Of a stretch of 64,000 nt of DNA, positions 8,220 to 17,053 are shown piece after piece; within the stretch, counting starts at the first letter, position 1, and each line of letters begins with the position of its first letter. A program made the position numbers and the translations under genes. Source of the stretch: Pseudomonadaceae bacterium. GTDB lineage: Bacteria; Pseudomonadota; Gammaproteobacteria; Pseudomonadales; Azotimanducaceae. The stretch lies in NCBI GenBank assembly GCA_024743175.1, contig JANSXA010000005.1, positions 186,001-250,000 on the forward strand, given 5' to 3'. A model generated the notes under the pieces. That model worked only from the letters and a program-made list of their open reading frames with translations, had not been told where the DNA came from and made no database searches.

Positions 8220-11070
8220 ACCTCACCTCGTTTTCCTGCTTGTTAAACCGACCCGGCATCAGACGAATCAGCTCGGCAAAAGATTTTTTCACCGCATCGT
8301 CGTAAGTACCGTTCCAGGCACGGCGCATGTTGATCTCATGCAGTTCAATCGCCTGCTCCTCAAAGGGGAAGGCCTGCTCTTCCAGCAGAATTTCATACTG
8401 ATCCAGTTCAAGGGCGGAAAGGTCTTTTGGCCGATCTGACGTCATGATTGATTTGGATAGCGCCGAATAAAGATCAGCAATTTCAAAGGTTGATGCCGTG
8501 GTAAAAGCTTCAACTTCATAACCCGCAACCTGCTCATAAGCCTTCAAGGTCTGTTTCAGCGCCTTCTGTTTACGCTTCAGGCTGCGGTTCAATGGATGTG
8601 TCAGGCGGATGGCCTGATAAGCCAGCCGTTGATCATTGGCAAACACCATCTGAGCATCAGCCGCCAGATAAGTTGCTCGCTCAGTTGCCTGGTTACCCAT
8701 TTCTCGATGCAGTTTGATTTTCTGGTCCAGCCAGAAACGTTGTTTTTCCCCATCACCGACACGCTGGTACAGCTCATCCATGTTGTGAATGGCTTCCAGG
8801 CGCAGATCCCAGGGTTTTTTGTAGGTATGTGCATATTCGCGGAAGTATTCAATAGCCGCGTCGACGTCGTCCTGCTGTAGATAGATTTCCGCAGCGCGGT
8901 ACAGAGACTGGCGCCGCACCTCAGCATCATCCGCAGACGTTGCAAGACCTGCGTATTCAACCGCGGCAGCTGACCAGTTCTGAGTCTGTTCGTACATGCC
9001 GGCCAGACGCATATCTATGCCTTTACCCAGTTCGTGATCCGGATAAAGGCTGCGAAACTCTGCCAGCATCGCTACGGCATCAGATACACGGCCTGCCGAC
9101 TCAACAACCGCAATGGCGTCGAAGTGACCTTGCGCTGCCAGAGCTGCGCCAGGATCAATTTGTGCAATCCGCATGAAGTGATACACCGCCGTGTCTACAT
9201 CACCAGCCATGTCGCCGGCTTCACCCTGCTTGTAAACAGCTGCCAGGAGGCGTTCAGAAACCTTCGAACGTTCCTCGGCAGACAGCTCAATGGCGAGTAG
9301 CTTGTGATAAGCGGCTTCAGCCGGCACAAACTCATCGAGCTCGTATCGCCCATGACCAATAATCAGTAATGCGGTTTTTTTCAATCCAGGCTCAACATCC
9401 GGCCATTCCAGCAGCAGATTTTCCGCCAGATCTAACGCCTCTGTTGTGTGACCAAGAGTGAACAGTGTATCTGCGGCGTCGGTCTGTACTGCAGGCGCAC
9501 GTGTATCGCCGGGGAAGATCAGAGCAAACTCAATCTGAGCATCGATTTTCAGTCGCTGCCACAGCTCGAGTTCTTCAACACTGGCAGTAGACACGAGTTC
9601 GGTTAACCCAAGGATTGCAGCGTAGCCTGCTTCATGTGCTTCAGGGTAGTCTGGAAAATCTCGTACTACACGCTGATAAGCAGCCACCGCACGCCCGGGT
9701 TCGGCAGCTTCAGTATAAGACTCACCCAGCAGGAACAGGTATTCAGCTGTACGCGGGTCCTCGGGGAAAGTTGCGATGATTTCTTCATACCAGCCAGCAG
9801 CTTCCATGTACAACGTCGTGCGCTGCTCTGTTGCGTTCTTCGCCGGACGGTTGGCCTCTTGTTGTGCCAGGTCAAACGCCTGAGCATCTGCATGAGCCAG
9901 CTTTGCAATTTCAGACAGGTAGACGTGCAGCGTGGGCAGATATTCGGCACGGACGTCTTCGCTGTGATGTGACCAGAACTGCGAGTACACACCATAGCGA
10001 AGAATAAATTCTTTTTTCTTCGGCAACACGTCGCTTGGAAAGCCGGCATCCATCAGGGTCTTGATCATGCCGGTGTGAGCTGCGGGCGCGCGTGGATCCA
10101 ACGAGTTGTGTTCGATGAATGTCTGCCAGGTAGCGACGTTGTCGAGGAAACGTTCTTTTTCGAAATAGTCATCTGCCAGCCGCTGGTACGCCAGATACTG
10201 CCAATCCGGACGCCCTCTTTTGCGCATCTCATCCGCAAGCGTCTGTGCACCATCAAGATAAGCAAGCCCCAACGTAATGACACGGAACGAATCTTCCAGC
10301 ATTTCGTTATCGATGGCGGAAAGTTCTGTCACATCGCCGTCAGCTAACAGGTTGTCAACCACATTGAAAAACTGATGCAGGCCTTCATCAAAGCGGGAAC
10401 GCTTGAATTCCGACCAACCCAACATGTAAGAGGCGTTCTGAAAATACGGCGTGTTATCGCCAAGCTCAACCACGTAGGCATAGTCAGCTGCTGCGGCACG
10501 ATAGTCTTCGCCGGAAAATTTGATTTCAGCGCGGCGGAAGCGCCCTTCGGCGACATAATCGCTGCCGGGGTGCTCAGCAATCAATCGATCGAGGTACGTC
10601 AGCGTTTGAGGTTGCTCGCCAACAAGATCATGTGCACGCGCCAGCTGATAGAGGATTGCATCAATCTCATCTTCAGCCGAAGCTTGTGTCAGCAGCTTTT
10701 CATACAGTTCTACCGCTGGTCTGTATGGATCAGTGCCACCTTCGATATCTATATCCTGGCCGACTTCCATATGCAGATCTGCAAGCCGCTTACCCACCGC
10801 GTGATTCTCGCCAGTAGAAGGCAGCAGGCCATAAACCCGATTGTACGCCGCCATGACTTCATCACGGGTTGGCTTTATCGCAGCAACTGGCGGTAGCTCA
10901 AGATCAGGTAAGGCGCTGATTCTACTGCCCAGGGTTGGGCCTTTAGCTTTCACTACGCCGTCATCATCGCTGCCGATCAGACCAAAGGTCATCCAGCTAC
11001 AGCCCTGCAGCCCCAGCGCAAAAGTAATCAGGCAAACAATCTGCAGAGTTTTCAAAGACAGACCGTTCAT
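8200..11070 (-). CDS. large TPR-repeat lipoprotein
   Basis: 956 residues. The signal peptide ends in a lipobox (LGLQGCSWM, Cys about 24). The remainder is a long solenoid of TPR/Sel1-like repeats (LAEHPGSDYVAEGRFRRAEI, TAEYLFLLGESYTEAAEPG, HNMDELYQRVGDGEKQRFW and more) without an enzymatic domain. Such proteins are found as periplasmic scaffolds in gliding (AglT, PglI) and pilus machines. It overlaps the preceding gene by 4 bases (ATGA) and the next by 20, which argues for tight stoichiometry. Confidence 0.85.
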   Translation of the reverse strand: MNGLSLKTLQIVCLITFALGLQGCSWMTFGLIGSDDDGVVKAKGPTLGSRISALPDLELPPVAAIKPTRDEVMAAYNRVYGLLPSTGENHAVGKRLADLHMEVGQDIDIEGGTDPYRPAVELYEKLLTQASAEDEIDAILYQLARAHDLVGEQPQTLTYLDRLIAEHPGSDYVAEGRFRRAEIKFSGEDYRAAAADYAYVVELGDNTPYFQNASYMLGWSEFKRSRFDEGLHQFFNVVDNLLADGDVTELSAIDNEMLEDSFRVITLGLAYLDGAQTLADEMRKRGRPDWQYLAYQRLADDYFEKERFLDNVATWQTFIEHNSLDPRAPAAHTGMIKTLMDAGFPSDVLPKKKEFILRYGVYSQFWSHHSEDVRAEYLPTLHVYLSEIAKLAHADAQAFDLAQQEANRPAKNATEQRTTLYMEAAGWYEEIIATFPEDPRTAEYLFLLGESYTEAAEPGRAVAAYQRVVRDFPDYPEAHEAGYAAILGLTELVSTASVEELELWQRLKIDAQIEFALIFPGDTRAPAVQTDAADTLFTLGHTTEALDLAENLLLEWPDVEPGLKKTALLIIGHGRYELDEFVPAEAAYHKLLAIELSAEERSKVSERLLAAVYKQGEAGDMAGDVDTAVYHFMRIAQIDPGAALAAQGHFDAIAVVESAGRVSDAVAMLAEFRSLYPDHELGKGIDMRLAGMYEQTQNWSAAAVEYAGLATSADDAEVRRQSLYRAAEIYLQQDDVDAAIEYFREYAHTYKKPWDLRLEAIHNMDELYQRVGDGEKQRFWLDQKIKLHREMGNQATERATYLAADAQMVFANDQRLAYQAIRLTHPLNRSLKRKQKALKQTLKAYEQVAGYEVEAFTTASTFEIADLYSALSKSIMTSDRPKDLSALELDQYEILLEEQAFPFEEQAIELHEINMRRAWNGTYDDAVKKSFAELIRLMPGRFNKQENEVRYANAIH

Positions 11071-12962
11071 TGCAGCAACCCACCGGGTTGCAGCCCGCTT
11101 GTTGTCGCCACAGACAGCTGGTCAGTTGCGCGGGCAATGGCAATTCGAGTGACCAGCAGATACTGCTGCACCTGTTCCATTTCCTGCTGCATGCGGCCAC
11201 GTATTTCGTCCGCCAGCAGTGTCTCCCGACTGGTTCGAGCGGCGTTGACCATGGTGGTTATGTCCGCGGCGCGGTCTTGAAAGACCAGAAAGTCTGTACC
11301 CACCCCGGCCATGAAATTGCTCTCTGCGCCCTGCACACGTTCAATGCGGGCATCCACATCCGCCAGCACCGTCAACAGGTCTTTATGGGTTTTGCTCAAG
11401 ACCTGCAGACGTGCAGCGCGTTCATCCACCAGCCGATAGAACAGAACACCTTCCAACCGACCTATACGGGCACTCCACTTGGCCCGATCTTTATCGTTCA
11501 TGTGGACGAGCAACTTGCGCATGTCTTCCAGTTCGGTCAGCAGCGCTCTTTCTTCAGGATCAGCCAGCGGCATCATCCAGGCTGATTCCGGTTTTGGCGT
11601 TGCATCGCGAAGTGCGCTTAACTCCGCCCTGGCTTCATTTACTCGGGCTTGCAGAAGCTCGCGTTTAGCCAGCAACCCCTCACCCTGCAACATCTCCTGC
11701 GCCTGCTCACCACGCCGGCGTTGTTCGGCTGCTACACGCTCCAGGGCGGCAAGTCTTTCAGGTAAGGCACCTACCCAGGTTTCCATTTCATTCAGCGCAC
11801 GCCACTGTGTCAGCGCCTGATTAATTTTGTCTGTAGCCAGCCACTCCAGCCAGTCCGTATGGCCCAACTGATCCTGCCACTTCTGCATCAGCACCTGCAT
11901 CTGTTCATCGTCCTGTTCATCATTGGCAAAGACTTTCAGCAGGCTTTGCACCCATTGTGGATCCTGCGCTTCCGCTGATAGACGCGTAAGGTCATCGAGA
12001 CGTGACATGAAACTGGCTTCCGCCCGTTGAAACTGAACCAGCGCAAGCTCTGTAGAAGCGCGCTGTTCACCTGCAAGTTTCTCTAAAGACAGCGGAAAAC
12101 CCAGCCGTGCAGTTGCGGTACTGGGTGTCCAGTAGTCCTGCTCCTGCAGGGTCATCCAGATACGCGCGGCTAACTCGTAATCCTGATTATCCATCGCCAG
12201 GCCACCATAAGCGGCCATAGCAACTTCCTGATACCGACCCTCGCCGGGTAGCGCGCTGAGCACAGTTTCGGCGCTCTGGGTGTCTTTCTGCTGGCGCGCA
12301 ATAAGCGCCAGAGCCAGCTTGGCCCGCTGGCTGAGGTCATAAGCCTCGTCGCTGTAAGCAGGTAAAGTTGCCAGGGTTTGAAAGGTTTGCTGGGACTGAG
12401 GCAGCTGGTCTGCCAGGCGATACGCAACACCCAGGTTAAACAGCCCATAGGCGCGCAACGGGTGCGTTTCTTCCATCAGGTTGAAATGTTGTGCAGCCTT
12501 GTCGTACTCACCCAGGTGTACGGCATATTCACCACGCATGAACTCTACTTCCGGGTGCAGCTTCTGTTTCCCGAACCAGCTTTTGCCCAGCTCTATATTC
12601 GCAAGCTGCGGCCCCAGGGCGGTCCAATCCTGGCGGCGGTGATATTCCCGGGCAAGGTGAAACGATAAGCGCATCTGATCTAACGGTTCTATTTCACCGT
12701 CAGGTATCGCGGCAAATGTCTGATTGGCGTAATCGTACATGCCGTCTGCAAAAGCGAAACTACCCGCAGCAAGATCAAACTGAGTCTGTTTCTCGCCGCG
12801 TCGACCCTGCTGCTCCGCAACCAGCGCGGTTAACAGCGCAGCCTGATGATCTTCCTGAAAGTACTCGTAAAGCAGCGTGCCATAAGTCAGATCTTCAATG
12901 GGCGGCGTCCCTGAGCCAGCCAGGGCACAGGTAAAGAGGAGTTCGCATAGAAATTGTTTCAC
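11067..12962 (-). CDS. exported TPR/coiled-coil protein
   Basis: 631 residues starting with a short cleavable-looking signal segment (MKQFLCELLFTCALAGSG). The first ~300 residues are TPR-like (RAYGLFNLGVAYRLADQLPQ), the C-terminal half is a long predicted coiled coil (LEDMRKLLVHMNDKDRAKW, QEMEQVQQYLLVTRIAIARA). No catalytic motif. It precedes and overlaps the large TPR lipoprotein gene. I infer a periplasmic structural role in the same complex. Confidence 0.75.
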   Translation of the reverse strand: MKQFLCELLFTCALAGSGTPPIEDLTYGTLLYEYFQEDHQAALLTALVAEQQGRRGEKQTQFDLAAGSFAFADGMYDYANQTFAAIPDGEIEPLDQMRLSFHLAREYHRRQDWTALGPQLANIELGKSWFGKQKLHPEVEFMRGEYAVHLGEYDKAAQHFNLMEETHPLRAYGLFNLGVAYRLADQLPQSQQTFQTLATLPAYSDEAYDLSQRAKLALALIARQQKDTQSAETVLSALPGEGRYQEVAMAAYGGLAMDNQDYELAARIWMTLQEQDYWTPSTATARLGFPLSLEKLAGEQRASTELALVQFQRAEASFMSRLDDLTRLSAEAQDPQWVQSLLKVFANDEQDDEQMQVLMQKWQDQLGHTDWLEWLATDKINQALTQWRALNEMETWVGALPERLAALERVAAEQRRRGEQAQEMLQGEGLLAKRELLQARVNEARAELSALRDATPKPESAWMMPLADPEERALLTELEDMRKLLVHMNDKDRAKWSARIGRLEGVLFYRLVDERAARLQVLSKTHKDLLTVLADVDARIERVQGAESNFMAGVGTDFLVFQDRAADITTMVNAARTSRETLLADEIRGRMQQEMEQVQQYLLVTRIAIARATDQLSVATTSGLQPGGLLQ

Positions 12963-13006
12963 TGCGGTATATCGCCTTTATTCAGTAGCGCGTCACGCAA
13001 ACCCAG

Positions 13007-13531
13007 CTAGTTGCTGACGTCCGCAACAAAATCGGGTTGGAAATCTGCAGTTTCATCAGAGATGGCCAGCGCTATGAAAGTCGGCTCAAAGCCTTTTTCA
13101 AACTCGACAGTGGTGGCACGACGAAAATCGCGTCCATTAGGACCACGGCCTGTGAAAAACGCAGTAACGCGATTGGCACCCTGCTTCACATTGCCAACAT
13201 AGAGTTTCTGCACACCGCCACGAAACAGGGCATCAACCTGTTTCTCGGTATACAAATGATGTGTGACTTCTTTGTTGTTGAGCTTCAGGGTCACCGCGTC
13301 GAGCTCGAAGAACTCGCCAACATCCATGGACAGGAATACAGACACCTGTGAACTCGCTGGAAAAAGAAGATCTTCTTCCAGGATCACCAGATCCCGCTTG
13401 AGTTCCACCAACGCTTTCTTAACGTCTTCCATCTCGACGTCTAACGCCGCAGATTTAGTATCGTCGGCCCAGACCAGAGCGCACCCGAACAACAGCAGAG
13501 CGGCGCCTATCGACTTAGCTATCCCTGTCAT
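13007..13531 (-). CDS. exported protein of the Exb/TPR operon, family not recognised
   Basis: 174 residues: signal peptide (about 1-22, ending ALVWADD), a short helix (ALDVEMEDVKKALVELKRDL), then beta-rich sequence (QVSVFLSMDVGEFFELDAVTLKLN) that reads like an immunoglobulin-like or carbohydrate-domain fold. No motif that names a function. Located 44 bases before the coiled-coil TPR gene and 21 bases after the TlpA gene, on the same strand, so part of the operon. Confidence 0.65.
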   Translation of the reverse strand: MTGIAKSIGAALLLFGCALVWADDTKSAALDVEMEDVKKALVELKRDLVILEEDLLFPASSQVSVFLSMDVGEFFELDAVTLKLNNKEVTHHLYTEKQVDALFRGGVQKLYVGNVKQGANRVTAFFTGRGPNGRDFRRATTVEFEKGFEPTFIALAISDETADFQPDFVADVSN

Positions 13532-13552
13532 GCCAAAACCTCGTTTCGAAAA

Positions 13553-14113
13553 TTACTCGCGGATGAGTTTCTTAACCACTTCCACATATTTAGCTTCATC
13601 ACCAGGTTTGTAGCCGCGGTGGATGTAGCGGACAACGCCATCCCGATCCACCACTACAGTGCTCGGCATCGCCTCTAAATCGTATAGTTCGCTGACCGAT
13701 TGACCTTCATCAATCAGCACAGGAAAGGTAACCTTGGTTTTATCAACCAGTTTCTGGGCAGGCGCTTCCTCACCTTCCACATTGATTCCCCAGACTGCAA
13801 AGCCAGTATCTTCATAGCGCTCATGCAATCGGTCGAGAATGGGCATCTCCTGACGACAGGGTCCACACCAGCTTGCCCAGAAGTTAATCAATAGAACTTC
13901 ACCGCGGTGCTCTTCCAGGCGCAGGTTTGAGCCTTCCAGTGTTTTCAAAGTGAAATCTGGAGCGTTTTCAGAAATCGGTACGTTTGCAGCCCAGGTACTG
14001 GTACTGAACAGACCAGTGCCCAGGAGGAACACGCCTGCTACTACAGACAGTTGGCCCGCTTGTTTGGCGGCTGTTGAAATGAAACCGCTCAATGTGGTTT
14101 TCCTGTTGGTCAT
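13553..14113 (-). CDS. TlpA/ResA-like periplasmic thiol-disulfide oxidoreductase
   Basis: 186 residues. An N-terminal membrane segment (about 21-40) is a signal anchor or signal peptide; the thioredoxin domain follows with the active site WCGPC (Cys 83 and Cys 86) and the cis-proline loop EAMPSTVVVDRDG. TlpA-like proteins reduce disulfides in exported proteins. It is the first gene of the operon, suggesting that some of the exported components need disulfide handling. A strong AGGAG is placed before the ATG at 14111-14113. The preceding 350 bases are strongly structured (see the ncRNA entry), which may be its leader. Confidence 0.9.
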   Translation of the reverse strand: MTNRKTTLSGFISTAAKQAGQLSVVAGVFLLGTGLFSTSTWAANVPISENAPDFTLKTLEGSNLRLEEHRGEVLLINFWASWCGPCRQEMPILDRLHERYEDTGFAVWGINVEGEEAPAQKLVDKTKVTFPVLIDEGQSVSELYDLEAMPSTVVVDRDGVVRYIHRGYKPGDEAKYVEVVKKLIRE

Positions 14114-14261
14114 CGTTCCTCCAGACCTTAAGTTGCAAACAGCTGCAGGACATAACCCACAGAAACTATTTCACGTGCAAAATTGCAGTATCGCCGTCGA
14201 AGATGTTTCTGAAGAGGTTGTCGAATCTGCGTCCTTTATTGCGCAACCCGGCCAACCATCA

Positions 14262-14479
14262 GGTTCTCACCTGAACCCGTCATCCTGACAGGCCCGCATC
14301 CATGCGGTTTCTCCACTTCGAACTACCGGCAGCTACTGCCTGTGGCTTCCAGCCACCTCACGCAACTCATCATGAGTTGCGATCAAAACGGGCCTGTCCA
14401 TGGCCTGCGCTTTTTAAGTAACCGAGACCCGCCGACTGCTCGAGGCGCCACGTGAACGCACATCGACAGCGGATCTCGG
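14262..14479 (-). ncRNA. candidate structured RNA with GGA hairpin loops, or long leader of the tlpA operon
   Basis: No gene fits here, but hairpins are packed end to end: 14422-14432 with 14469-14479 (11 pairs, one a G-U wobble on the minus-strand RNA), 14362-14369 with 14373-14380 (8 pairs), 14342-14347 with 14351-14356, 14328-14332 with 14336-14340, 14294-14299 with 14302-14307, 14279-14282 with 14286-14289, and 14262-14266 with 14273-14277. A further 10-base pairing, 14287-14296 with 14389-14398, would enclose most of them. On the minus strand the sequence GGA lies at or around the tips of three hairpins, as in CsrB/Rsm-type RNAs that bind CsrA. The strand is chosen from that and from the gene direction. 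I match no known riboswitch. Confidence 0.42.
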
Positions 14480-14710
14480 CCGCTACTGTTGGGAACTTCA
14501 CCCCATAAAAACTTATTCCCCCGCCAACGCCTCGTCGCTACGTCACGTCGCAACATCTCGTCGCAGACTTCGCGAGGAATAACCGCACGTTACTTGTGCA
14601 TGGGAATCCAGAAAGAGGCATGGGTCACAGTTTGTAATGTGTCACAGGTGGGACAGCAGATAAGGTCGGTCAAATGAGAACACCATCAAAACTGACGGCG
14701 AAGCGGGCGT
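14480..14710. other. intergenic stretch without a supported gene
   Basis: Between the ApbE gene and the structured RNA. It holds a 7-base direct repeat GTCACAG at 14624-14630 and 14641-14647 and a region rich in CTCGTCGC/CGTCGC words (14530-14565). A 62-codon plus-strand frame at 14489-14677 has no convincing composition and was not called. Confidence 0.5.
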
Positions 14711-15694
14711 TCAGTCAGAAGACAGTTCCATCAGGTCAGCGGAAAAAAGCAGCTGACCCTGGGGGTCAATGATGATGGCATCAATGCCCGGCAAACGATC
14801 TATGAGAGCGAGCCCATGCTCTGGTCCCAGCACAAAAACGCTGGTAGACAGGCCATCGGTAAACGTTGCATCCGGACCTAAGATGGTCACGCTCCAGGCG
14901 CCTGTCGCGGAACGTCCGGTATCAGGGTCGAGGATATGGTGATAACGCACACCATCTTCTTCGAAAAAGCGCTCGTAATCGCCAGAGGTTGACACCGCGG
15001 TGTCTACCAGCGGCAATACGGCAGACATTTTGTCTTCTGCCCGTGGGTGCTGGATACCTACACTCCAGGGTTGACCCAATCTGTCGCCGATAATCCGACT
15101 GTCGCCGCCGGCAGAAACGCTGGCGTGAGCAACTCCGGCGCGTTGCAGCAGAGCGATACCCCGATCGACCGCATGGCCTTTCGCGATCCCACCGAGGGCT
15201 ACATAGACCTCAGGCCGGCTGTAACGCACGCGCCGGGTCTGCACATCCTGCTCTACATAACGATAGTTAATGCCCTGCACAGCTTTTGCTATGAGCTGCG
15301 CATCCGGCGCTTTTGCCTCACGATAATCGTAATAGCGTCCGACCGAGGCATACGTCACATCAAAAGCGCCATCGGTAAGCTTTGACACCTGATGCGCCTT
15401 GCTCAACAGATCAAAAAGCTCCGGCGAAACCTCAGTCCAGCCATTGGGGGCTTCGCGATTCAGCCGCGACAGCTCGCTGGTTTCTTTGTAGGAGCTGAAC
15501 GTTGCATCAATACGCCGCATTTCGTCCATTACCTGGTTGAGCAGCTGCGGGCCATCATCTCTATCCGGCAGATAAAACTCGACGTGAACCCGAGTGCCCA
15601 TAATGGCCTGAGTGTCCTGATACCACTCGGCATGAGTAACCCCCGCGAGAAGCAACAGACACAATCCGCTTAATTGTCCAAGAAACCTGTGCAT
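14711..15694 (-). CDS. apbE: FAD:protein FMN transferase, ApbE family
   Basis: 327 residues, normal for ApbE. A signal peptide (1-22, ending AGVTHA) makes it periplasmic. Landmarks: IMGTRVHVEFYL near the start, the ALGGIAKGHAVDRG loop that binds FAD, SAGGDSRIIGD and the Mg-binding HHILDPDTGRSA motif. The enzyme attaches FMN covalently to threonines of exported flavoproteins such as Nqr/Rnf subunits. Lone gene ahead of the structured RNA; its flavoprotein client is not in the window. Confidence 0.9.
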   Translation of the reverse strand: MHRFLGQLSGLCLLLLAGVTHAEWYQDTQAIMGTRVHVEFYLPDRDDGPQLLNQVMDEMRRIDATFSSYKETSELSRLNREAPNGWTEVSPELFDLLSKAHQVSKLTDGAFDVTYASVGRYYDYREAKAPDAQLIAKAVQGINYRYVEQDVQTRRVRYSRPEVYVALGGIAKGHAVDRGIALLQRAGVAHASVSAGGDSRIIGDRLGQPWSVGIQHPRAEDKMSAVLPLVDTAVSTSGDYERFFEEDGVRYHHILDPDTGRSATGAWSVTILGPDATFTDGLSTSVFVLGPEHGLALIDRLPGIDAIIIDPQGQLLFSADLMELSSD

Positions 15695-15732
15695 AGGTGC
15701 AGTTTAGACGCCGCGGACCCGAACAAACGCGG

Positions 15733-16884
15733 TTAAGCGCACAATTGTGCCGCTAAAGACGAGATAGCTACACCGCGGCGTGCCTGTCGGATTGAATTCC
15801 GGTCGTGACCTGGTGTTACGTATGCCAGCGACAAACCTGTGGCTGGGTCGACCCACGCTAACTGACCGCCGGCCCCATTATGGCCAAATGCCTCTGGGGA
15901 ATTGGTTTTACCAAAGCCTCGATAGGAACGTGACTCATCGCCGCTGATGATGATCCCAAGCCCTCGGTTAGCCAGCTTGTTAAACATCATGTCGGTCAGA
16001 TCACCCGTGCGCACCGTGCGCACCGAAGCCATGGTGGCGGGTGTCCACAATTCAACGCCATCCAGGCCACCGTGTAACAGGGCCTGATAAAACAGTGCAA
16101 GATCCGCCGCACTGGCGTAACCCCCACCACCAGGCACACCCACCTCACGAAACGCTGCTGTATTGAAATTCAAAATGGCATCTTCCGTCACTTCCGAATC
16201 CGGCGGTACAGGCATACCCATTTTCCTGTAATCCTCGGGGGTCAGCGCATCACCGCAATGCACACAATCCAGCGCACGATGATGATGCTCCGCCGGCAGG
16301 CCAACAAACAGGTCGTTCAGCTGCAATGGGTCAAGCACTCTGTTACGCACAAAATCTGTAAAATCCAGACCCGAGCGTCGCTCGATAATTTCAGCAATCA
16401 CCCACATCGACGACGACGGGTGATACTCAAACTTGGAGCCCGGTGGCCAGGTCAGGCGCCATTGTGCAAACCGGCCGTAGCGCTCTTCTTTATTCCACCA
16501 CTGCACCGGTTTAAAAGGCGCGTGTGGGAAGCCGGCAGTATGGGTAAACAGCTGCTCGACCGTGACCACATCTTTGCCGTGGGTGTTGAACTCCGGAATG
16601 ATATCGACAACACGTTCGTCTTCCTGCAGATCACCGGATTGAAATAAAAGCCAGGCAGCGGCTGAGGTAATACCCTTGGTGGCAGAAAAGATGGGCGTCA
16701 GCGAGTCAGCCTGGGCGGCGCCATAGCTTTCAAATACACCTACTTTGCCGTCACGGGCAATGGCAACCTGAGCTGCGGGTAGCAATCCCTCGTCGACTTC
16801 CTGCTGCACCCGGGCAAGAAATGTCGTCACTTTCTGTGCATCTAAACCGATGGATTGGGCGTCTGAAATTCGCTGGGTGGACAT
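15733..16884 (-). CDS. serine hydrolase, class C beta-lactamase/esterase family
   Basis: 383 residues. The nucleophile motif SATK is at 67-70 (S67, K70), a YHPSS segment takes the place of the YxN motif, and the third motif is HNGAGG near 338 instead of KTG, which is common in esterases of this fold (EstB-like). No signal peptide, so cytosolic. Most likely an esterase or amidase, not a true beta-lactamase. Followed 38 bases later by the apbE gene on the same strand. Confidence 0.85.
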   Translation of the reverse strand: MSTQRISDAQSIGLDAQKVTTFLARVQQEVDEGLLPAAQVAIARDGKVGVFESYGAAQADSLTPIFSATKGITSAAAWLLFQSGDLQEDERVVDIIPEFNTHGKDVVTVEQLFTHTAGFPHAPFKPVQWWNKEERYGRFAQWRLTWPPGSKFEYHPSSSMWVIAEIIERRSGLDFTDFVRNRVLDPLQLNDLFVGLPAEHHHRALDCVHCGDALTPEDYRKMGMPVPPDSEVTEDAILNFNTAAFREVGVPGGGGYASAADLALFYQALLHGGLDGVELWTPATMASVRTVRTGDLTDMMFNKLANRGLGIIISGDESRSYRGFGKTNSPEAFGHNGAGGQLAWVDPATGLSLAYVTPGHDRNSIRQARRGVAISSLAAQLCA

Positions 16885-17053
16885 ACAAGCCTCTCTTTTT
16901 CTGGGATGGGGCGGGTGCTGAAAACGATGGTGCTAAGCGTACCGAGCGGCGCGTTCAGATGCGAGCCCCGGAAAATTCACAAAAGCCAGGTCAGCAGGTG
17001 AGAAATAAGCCGAGATTCCCTAGAATCAACCCTCAACTATTCAGGTCTGATCT

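Noticed and set aside
14240-14290. TPP riboswitch-like words (GAACCTGATGG) on the minus strand
   Set aside because: The conserved CUGAGA and other TPP elements are missing and the downstream genes have no thiamine connection.
14624-14647. Direct repeat GTCACAG as an operator
   Set aside because: Only two copies of 7 bases, not linked to an obvious promoter; noted in the intergenic entry only.
14489-14677. 62-codon plus-strand frame between tlpA and apbE
   Set aside because: Unconvincing composition, no ribosome binding site, no family resemblance.
15733-16884. Beta-lactamase gene conferring resistance
   Set aside because: Class C fold only; the third motif is HNG rather than KTG and no signal peptide is present, so an esterase is more likely.
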